In this document: one piece after another, positions 59,225-64,000 of the stretch
Layout: the number at the start of each line of letters is the position of its first letter
Numbering within the stretch: the first letter of the stretch is position 1
Origin: Microbacterium arabinogalactanolyticum
GTDB lineage: Bacteria; Actinomycetota; Actinomycetes; Actinomycetales; Microbacteriaceae
Reading direction: 5' to 3'
Assembly (NCBI RefSeq): GCF_030268005.1
Contig: NZ_BRZC01000007.1
Location: 827,459-891,458 of the forward strand
Length of the DNA: 64,000 bases
Notes under the pieces: generated by a model
Databases searched by the model: none
The model's input: only the letters and a program-made list of their open reading frames with translations
Told to the model about the DNA's origin: nothing
Translations under genes and position numbers: made by a program

Positions 59225-60004
59225 TCAGCGGGTCCAGACGTACGGCGTGGTCGTCGACACCCTCACCAGGCCGGAGCGCTCCAGGATCGGGCGGGAGAAC
59301 TCCGTGGAGTCGGAGTTGATCAGCGTCTTGCCCAGCGCGAGCGCCACCTTCGCACGCCGCGAGGTCAGCGCGCGGTAGATGCCGCGACCCCGCCACTCCG
59401 GCAGCGTCGCTCCGCCCCAGATGCCCGCGAAGTCCGTGCCGTCCACCGGCTCCAGCCGCCCGGTCGAGACGACGGCCCCATCGGCCACCGCGATCCACAG
59501 CTCCTGCTGCTCGCCGGCCTCCCGGCGGCGCACCGCGTCGTCCGCGCGAGCCCGCCAATCCGGGTCGTCGAAGACGAGGCCCTGCATCTCGTACGACGCC
59601 CGGATGTCGTCATCCGACGACGCCCGCCGCACCTCGACGCCCTCCGGCAGCTCGACCTCCGCGATGAGCCCCTCGGCGCGGCCGATCATGATGGACTCCG
59701 GCTCCTCCGCGATGAAGCCCCGCTCGCGCAGCGTGCCCTCGAGGCCCGGCGCGGCATCGTGTCCACGGGTCTTCCATTCGACCGCCGTCACCGTGGTGCG
59801 CTCGCGGAAGTGCTCGAGCGCGGCATCCGCCAGCTCCGCTATCTCCCGCGCATCGGCCGGCAGCGTCCGGTAGGTGATGAAGCCGCGATCACCGCGGAAC
59901 TGCGCGAGCCAGAGCGGGCCGAGCCGGTCCACCTCCGCCTCGCCCTGCACCTCCGCGGCACCCCGCAGCTGGTCGTCGTACGCCTGCAGCAGTTCCTCAT
60001 GCAC
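59225..60004 (-). CDS. GNAT-family N-acetyltransferase
   Basis: A 259-residue protein. The N-terminal half (about residues 1-125) looks like a degenerate first GNAT domain; the C-terminal half has the acetyl-CoA fold: DGAVVSTGRLEPVDGTDFAG (beta4), then GIWGGATLPEWRGRGIYRALTSRRAKVAL with the RGRGIYRA pyrophosphate-binding loop, and VRVSTTTPYVW at the end. It starts with GTG after GAGGA. The acceptor is unknown; stand-alone gene. Confidence 0.82.
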   Translation of the reverse strand: MHEELLQAYDDQLRGAAEVQGEAEVDRLGPLWLAQFRGDRGFITYRTLPADAREIAELADAALEHFRERTTVTAVEWKTRGHDAAPGLEGTLRERGFIAEEPESIMIGRAEGLIAEVELPEGVEVRRASSDDDIRASYEMQGLVFDDPDWRARADDAVRRREAGEQQELWIAVADGAVVSTGRLEPVDGTDFAGIWGGATLPEWRGRGIYRALTSRRAKVALALGKTLINSDSTEFSRPILERSGLVRVSTTTPYVWTR

Positions 60005-60054
60005 CCGTCGATCCTCGCAGATCGCGGCCGGCGTGAAGCGGCTCGCCGGGTGCC

Positions 60055-60083
60055 GGCGTGACCGCGCGGGCCGCGGTCACGCC
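60055..60083 (-). terminator. 12-bp hairpin overlapping the VOC gene stop codon
   Basis: Exact arms GGCGTGACCGCG and CGCGGTCACGCC with a 5-base loop. On the minus strand the structure begins in the last codons of the double VOC gene and ends just after its stop, so it is probably the 3-prime terminator. Confidence 0.5.
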
Positions 60084-60961
60084 GCGGTCGTGATGCGGAT
60101 GCTGTTGGCCCAGGGATCCTCGAAGGCCAGCATCCTGCCGTCGTCGCGGGTGGCGACGCCGAAGTGACGCATCCGCTCCTCGACCTCACCCAGGTCGTCG
60201 GAACCCGGGACGACGATGTCGACCCGCCCGAGCCCGAGCGCCGGCGTGCGCACACCCGCTCCGCGGCTGCGCCAGGTGTTCATCGCCATGTGGTGGTGGT
60301 ATCCGCCGGCGCTGACGAACAGCGCCTGATCGCCGAGGGACGCCGTCGCGTCGAACCCGAGCCTGTCCACGTAGAACTCGCGGGCCGAGGCGACGTCTCC
60401 CACGGAGAGATGCACGTGGCCGAGCATCGCGTCGCCGAAGGCGGGCACCGCGAGCGCCTGCTCGGTGAGATTCTCCTGCAGGAAGCGGTTCGGGTCGAGG
60501 AAGATCGTGGCCATCTCCACCTGACCGTGCGTCCAGCTCCACGCCGTACGAGCGCGATCCCAGTACAGCTCGACGCCATTGCCCTCCGGGTCATCGAAGT
60601 AGAACGCGTTGCTGACCAGGTGATCGGAGCTCCCCGTGAACGAACCCGGGTACTGCTGGGCGACCCGGTAGACCGCGGCGGCCAGCGCCTCTCGCGAGTC
60701 GAAGAGCACCGCCGTGTGGAACAGCCCCGCCGCGTGCGGCGAGGCATGCTTCAGCCCCGGGCTGTGCTGCAGCGTCACGATCGGTGTGGCACCGCGCCCC
60801 AGCACGACCCGGTCGCCCTGGGCCGACAGCACCTGCAGCGTGACGGCGTCGCGATAGTACGCCGTCATCGCGTCGAGGTCGGCGACGAGCAGCGTCACCG
60901 TGCCCATCACCGTCTCGGGGGCCAGGCGGTCGAGGTGCGCGCTGGAGGGCGATGACGTCAT
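60077..60961 (-). CDS. VOC-family protein, catechol-2,3-dioxygenase-like
   Basis: A 294-residue protein with two VOC (glyoxalase/bleomycin-resistance) domains: the first about residues 17-130 (MGTVTLLVADLDAMTAYYRD, FYFDDPEGNGVELYWD) and the second about 165-290 (HVHLSVGDVASAREFYVDRL, YHHHMAMNTW, RMLAFEDPWANSI). His and Glu positions for a metal site are present (LFHTAVLF, GVELY, LGHVHL). The arrangement resembles CatE/YfiE-type catechol 2,3-dioxygenases. Start ATG has no clear ribosome site. Substrate unknown. Confidence 0.82.
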   Translation of the reverse strand: MTSSPSSAHLDRLAPETVMGTVTLLVADLDAMTAYYRDAVTLQVLSAQGDRVVLGRGATPIVTLQHSPGLKHASPHAAGLFHTAVLFDSREALAAAVYRVAQQYPGSFTGSSDHLVSNAFYFDDPEGNGVELYWDRARTAWSWTHGQVEMATIFLDPNRFLQENLTEQALAVPAFGDAMLGHVHLSVGDVASAREFYVDRLGFDATASLGDQALFVSAGGYHHHMAMNTWRSRGAGVRTPALGLGRVDIVVPGSDDLGEVEERMRHFGVATRDDGRMLAFEDPWANSIRITTAA

Positions 60962-61031
60962 GACGGTCACAACCACCCCGCGACGAGCCGCATTCCTCAG
61001 CGCCGCCCGCGGTCGGCGCACAGCCGGCACG

Positions 61032-61988
61032 TCACACCGGCACCGCGAGGGGCTCCCCCTCCTCGGCGACCGCCGGCTCACCGAGCTTGACGACCACGAC
61101 GCCCGCCAGCACCAGCGCGGCACCGAGCAGCTGGAGCGGCTCGGGCAGCTGCCCCAGCAGCATCCAGCCGAACAGCAGCGCCGCGACGACCTCGGCGAGG
61201 GCGACGAAGGATGCCAGTCTCGAGCCGAGCATCCGCGTCGACGCGATGCCGAGCACGTAGGCGAGGGCGGTCGCCAGCACGCCGATCGCGAGCACGGGGA
61301 CGAACCACGGGACGGTGCCGAAGCGATAGGCGACATCGCCGAAGGTGAAGGCCATCGGCAGGATGCCGGTGAGCCCGGCGACGGTCAGCCCGATCGCACC
61401 GAGCAGCAGACCGGACCCGGCGAGCACGATCGGCGGCATGCCGGTGTCCTCGCGGGCGGAGAGCACGAAGTACGTCGCGGCGCCCACCATGGCGCCGAGC
61501 GACCACAGGATGCCGGCCGCGTCGACGCGCGCACCGGTGAGGATGTCGAGCATGAGCACGAGGCCCGCGAACGCGATGACCGCGCCCAGGATGCTGCGAC
61601 GCGTGGGCTTCTCGCCGCGGCGCAGCCACAGCCACAGCACCACCGCGATGGGAGCGGTGTACTCGACCAGCAGCGCGATGCCGACATCCATCACGGCGAC
61701 CGCCTGGAAGTAGAACAGCTGCGTGGCCGTGACGGCGAGCAGCCCGTAGCCGATCACCATGCCGGCGTTGCGGCGCAGCACCGACCAGCGCCCCCGCAGC
61801 GCGAGGATCGTCGGCACCAGCAGCACCAGGGCCGCGACCCACACCCGCGCGGTCACGGCCGCGCCCGGGGTCCATCCCGCATCGATCAGGCCGCGCGCCC
61901 ACGCGCCGGACATGCCGAACGAGAACGCCGCGCCGAGTGCGACGAGAAGACCCGCGCCCACGCGAGTGTCATGTGCAACATGCCCCAT
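61032..61988 (-). CDS. EamA-family (DMT) exporter
   Basis: A 318-residue protein with ten hydrophobic helices in two EamA repeats (GAGLLVALGAAFSFGMSGAW at the start of the first, ILWSLGAMVGAATYFVLSAR at the start of the second), ending ALVLAGVVVVKLGEP. DMT exporters such as RhtA and YdcZ relatives move amino acids or metabolites out of the cell. It is divergent from the CGNR regulator gene, with an inverted repeat in between, suggesting control by that regulator. The ATG at 61988 is chosen; the upstream frame runs through the divergent gene. Confidence 0.9.
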   Translation of the reverse strand: MGHVAHDTRVGAGLLVALGAAFSFGMSGAWARGLIDAGWTPGAAVTARVWVAALVLLVPTILALRGRWSVLRRNAGMVIGYGLLAVTATQLFYFQAVAVMDVGIALLVEYTAPIAVVLWLWLRRGEKPTRRSILGAVIAFAGLVLMLDILTGARVDAAGILWSLGAMVGAATYFVLSAREDTGMPPIVLAGSGLLLGAIGLTVAGLTGILPMAFTFGDVAYRFGTVPWFVPVLAIGVLATALAYVLGIASTRMLGSRLASFVALAEVVAALLFGWMLLGQLPEPLQLLGAALVLAGVVVVKLGEPAVAEEGEPLAVPV

Positions 61989-61994
61989 GGGAGA

Positions 61995-62025
61995 TGACAC
62001 TATTCCTGGGAGATGTAAGGTGTCA
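61995..62025. promoter_or_regulatory. TGACAC...GTGTCA inverted repeat between EamA and CGNR genes
   Basis: Six-base exact arms separated by 19 bases (61995-62000 and 62020-62025) fill most of the 39-base divergent gap. The plus-strand start lies two bases after the right arm, with TGTAAGGT as a possible -10 box for a leaderless mRNA. It is a likely binding site for the CGNR protein. Confidence 0.45.
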
Positions 62026-62027
62026 AC

Positions 62028-62564
62028 ATGATCTTCACCAGTGACACTGCGGAGGCACTCCGCGCCGCCGTCGCGCTGGTGAACTCCGCCGAGCAGCCGG
62101 ACACCCTCGAGACGCTCGACGACTACGAGGGCTTCCTCGCCGAGTACCCCTACACCGGCCGGCTCGACCGCGACGCCGCCGAACTGGGGAGCCTGCGCGA
62201 CCTTCGTCCGCGCCTTCGCGGCATGCTCCTCGCCCCTCGCGACGAGATGGTCGCCCAGGTCAACGCCGCCCTCGCAGACGTGACGCTCACGCCGCGCCTG
62301 ACGCGTCACGACGCCGCCGACTGGCACCTGCACGCCGTCGCCGACGACCATCCGCTGGCCGAGCGGATCCTCGTCGAGACCGCCATGGCACTGATCGACG
62401 TCATCCGCGCCGACGAGGGCAGCCGGCTGGACGTCTGCGCGGATGCCGAATGCCAGGCGATCGCACTGGACCTCAGCCGCAACCGATCGAAGCGGTACTG
62501 CTCCACCACCTGCGCGAACCGCAACGCCGTGGCCGCCTATCGCGCCCGCCGCGCCTCGCTCTGA
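62028..62564 (+). CDS. CGNR zinc-finger (ABATE-domain) regulator
   Basis: A 178-residue protein. The N-terminal 125 residues are the helical ABATE stress-response domain (ALRAAVALVNSAEQPDTLET, LRDLRPRLRGMLLA), and the C-terminus is a CGNR zinc finger: Cys137, Cys142, Cys158 and Cys162, with SRNRSKRYCSTTCANRNAVA carrying the conserved NRSKRYCS. CGNR proteins are probable DNA-binding repressors. Its gene is divergent from the EamA exporter, which it probably controls. Confidence 0.9.
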   Translation: MIFTSDTAEALRAAVALVNSAEQPDTLETLDDYEGFLAEYPYTGRLDRDAAELGSLRDLRPRLRGMLLAPRDEMVAQVNAALADVTLTPRLTRHDAADWHLHAVADDHPLAERILVETAMALIDVIRADEGSRLDVCADAECQAIALDLSRNRSKRYCSTTCANRNAVAAYRARRASL

Positions 62565-62641
62565 CACCGGGGCGACCCCGCCTCCGCGCAGCACCCTCTG
62601 CCCGGAGAGCGACTCCGGCAATCCTTCGCGCACTCTTCACA

Positions 62642-62655
62642 AACGATTATCGATT
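62642..62655. promoter_or_regulatory. palindrome around CGATTATCG before the last binding-protein gene
   Basis: CGAT-T-ATCG (62644-62652) is a perfect odd palindrome within AACGATTATCGATT, 51 bases before the binding-protein ATG in an AT-rich patch that also has TAGTGTAATG, a possible -10. A LacI-type operator is plausible, but no regulator gene lies nearby inside the window. Confidence 0.4.
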
Positions 62656-62705
62656 AGTGTAATGTCCCTGGAAGCACCCTCCCCTGCATCCCGAAAGGAT
62701 CAACG

Positions 62706-63977
62706 ATGATCAAGGCTCGACTCCTCGCCGCAGTCGGCATGACCGCGGTCGCCGCCCTGGCGCTGGCCGGCTGCAGCAGCGCAGCAGACGCCGGCGACGG
62801 CGGCACCTCGAACGAGAAGATCACGCTGCGCGTGCTCGTCAACGTCACGCCGAACCTCACCGAGAAGTTCTGGAACGACCTCGTCGCCCCCTTCGAGGCG
62901 AAGAACAAGAACATCGACGTCGTCATCCAGAACCCCGGCGCCGAGGGCGTCTCGGCCGCGATCCCGCGCCTCCTCGCCTCCGGCGACGCGCCCGACATCG
63001 TGCAGTCCCTCGCCCCGAACGGCAAGCTCGCGCCCGAACTCGTCGACCTGTCCAAGTACGAGTGGGCCAAGAAGGGCCCACTCGCCGAGCAGTACTCCAT
63101 GGACGGCAAGTACCTGATGGCCGGCATCGGCGTGCAGCTGCAGAGCCTGTTCTTCTACAACAAGACCGCCTTCAAGGAGGCCGGCATCACCGAGGTCCCC
63201 ACCACGGTCGACGAGCTCACCGAAGACCTCGGCAAGCTGAAGGACGCCGGCTGGACCCCGATCCAGGAGGGCGGCGACTGGATGTCCAGCGCCACCCTGC
63301 AGGCCCTCGCCCTGCCGACCATCGTCTCCGAGAACCCGAAGTGGTTCCAGGACGTCTCCTCCGGCAAGGTCGAGTTCGGCAAGACCTACGGGCCCGCCAT
63401 CGAGACCTTCGCCGACTGGGTCGCCAAGGGCTACGTCCCCAAGGACGCCCTGGGCATCAAGTACCCGGACGCCGAGCAGGCGTTCCTCTCCGGCAAGACC
63501 GCGATCTACTCCATGGGCAGCTGGTTCATGGGATCGCAGGCGAAGGCCACCGACTCCGCCGACATCGGCGTGTTCCGCGCTCCCGCGACCAAGGCCGGCG
63601 ACAAGCCCGCCATGGGCGCCAACATCGCCAGCCCGTACTCGATCCTCAAGGCGAGCAAGAACCAGGAGGCCTCGGCCAAGCTGATCGAGTTCCTGACCAC
63701 GGACAAGAAGGCGGTCGCCGACCAGCTCGAGGTCGACGGCAACTTCCGCGACGGCTACGAGTACGACATGACGCCCCTCGGCGAGGAGCTGCTCAAGATC
63801 GTCGCCGACACACCGGCATCCGACTACACGCCCACCGGCGGCGGCTACGGCGAGCGCACCATGCCCGACGGATTCTCGGGTGAGCTGAACACCCAGACCC
63901 AGGCGCTGATGGGCGGGACCCCGGCCGCCGACGTCATCAAGTCCATGGACGCCTGGTTCGCCGCGAACGCAGGCTGA
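62706..63977 (+). CDS. sugar ABC importer substrate-binding lipoprotein
   Basis: A 423-residue family 1 binding protein: MIKARLLAAVGMTAVAALAL ends in lipobox LAGC, followed by a Ser/Gly/Asp linker. The mature domain has ITLRVLVNVTPNLTEKFWND, IPRLLASGDAPDIVQSLAPN and AFLSGKTAIYSMGSWFMGSQ. The start follows GAAAGGA. Its permeases would lie beyond the window edge. It is not closely similar to the three binding proteins of the polysaccharide locus, so the ligand may differ. Confidence 0.9.
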   Translation: MIKARLLAAVGMTAVAALALAGCSSAADAGDGGTSNEKITLRVLVNVTPNLTEKFWNDLVAPFEAKNKNIDVVIQNPGAEGVSAAIPRLLASGDAPDIVQSLAPNGKLAPELVDLSKYEWAKKGPLAEQYSMDGKYLMAGIGVQLQSLFFYNKTAFKEAGITEVPTTVDELTEDLGKLKDAGWTPIQEGGDWMSSATLQALALPTIVSENPKWFQDVSSGKVEFGKTYGPAIETFADWVAKGYVPKDALGIKYPDAEQAFLSGKTAIYSMGSWFMGSQAKATDSADIGVFRAPATKAGDKPAMGANIASPYSILKASKNQEASAKLIEFLTTDKKAVADQLEVDGNFRDGYEYDMTPLGEELLKIVADTPASDYTPTGGGYGERTMPDGFSGELNTQTQALMGGTPAADVIKSMDAWFAANAG

Positions 63978-63987
63978 TCGCCGCGGC

Positions 63988-64000
63988 GGGGGGGGGGGGG
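63988..64000. other. 13-base poly-G run at the window end
   Basis: The sequence ends in an uninterrupted run of G directly after the binding-protein gene. Either a real G-tract starts here or the contig ends in low-quality read tails; two-colour sequencers call G for no signal. Confidence 0.7.

Noticed and set aside
1..64000. tRNA or rRNA genes, CRISPR arrays, insertion sequences, prophage genes
   Set aside because: No cloverleaf or GTTC-type T-arm pattern, no regularly spaced repeats, no transposase, integrase or phage structural genes were seen; the DUF222/HNH gene alone is not evidence of a mobile element.

Overview
The window is high-GC Gram-positive DNA with dense genes, four-base ATGA/GTGA gene overlaps, Tat- and lipobox-type exported solute-binding proteins, a DUF222/HNH protein, LacI and ROK sugar regulators, and a copy of the CCCTTCGACAGGCTCAGGG repeat. 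Together these point to an actinobacterium, most likely a member of the Microbacteriaceae such as Microbacterium. This placement is inference, because there is no rRNA gene in the window. The last 13 bases are a pure G run that may be an assembly end.

Layout. (1) 1-7.5 kb, minus strand: a peptide ABC importer (binding protein, two permeases, two ATPases) translationally coupled to two proline-directed peptidases. (2) 7.7-9.8 kb: two divergent LacI regulators. (3) 9.9-46.8 kb: a very large plant-polysaccharide locus. It holds three sugar ABC importers without ATPases, three GH51 arabinofuranosidases, one GH127 beta-L-arabinofuranosidase, three GH43 enzymes of arabinanase or related type, one large secreted GH43 resembling exo-beta-1,3-galactanase, one GH27, two GH2 beta-galactosidases, two DUF624 membrane proteins, one SDR dehydrogenase/epimerase, three LacI regulators and one ROK regulator. 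(4) 46.9-51.2 kb: a methylcitrate-cycle operon (prpC, prpB, prpD) with its GntR regulator. (5) 51.3-53.9 kb: a methionine-type metQ-metN-metI importer. (6) 54-56.4 kb: a PadR-DUF1048-ABC exporter operon. (7) 56.5-62.6 kb: scattered single genes (Asp/Glu racemase family, nucleoside deoxyribosyltransferase-like, DUF222-HNH, GNAT, double VOC, EamA exporter, CGNR regulator). (8) 62.7 kb to the end: a further sugar-binding lipoprotein whose partners lie outside the window.

How the polysaccharide locus may work. Only the 942-residue GH43 protein and one arabinanase-like lipoprotein carry export signals; every other glycosidase looks cytoplasmic. The inferred scheme is extracellular cutting of arabinogalactan (beta-1,3-galactan backbone) and arabinan, import of branched oligosaccharides by three CUT1-type importers that must share an ATPase encoded elsewhere, and intracellular trimming of alpha- and beta-L-arabinofuranose, galactose or arabinopyranose caps, then beta-galactose. 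Near-identical 18-bp palindromes lie upstream of the secreted GH43 gene and of the large beta-galactosidase gene 32 kb away, suggesting one regulon. A second family of CG-centred TGTA palindromes marks the GH51/GH127 divergent promoter and the third importer.

No tRNA, rRNA, CRISPR array, insertion sequence or prophage was seen. No gene-free gap exceeds about 170 bases.
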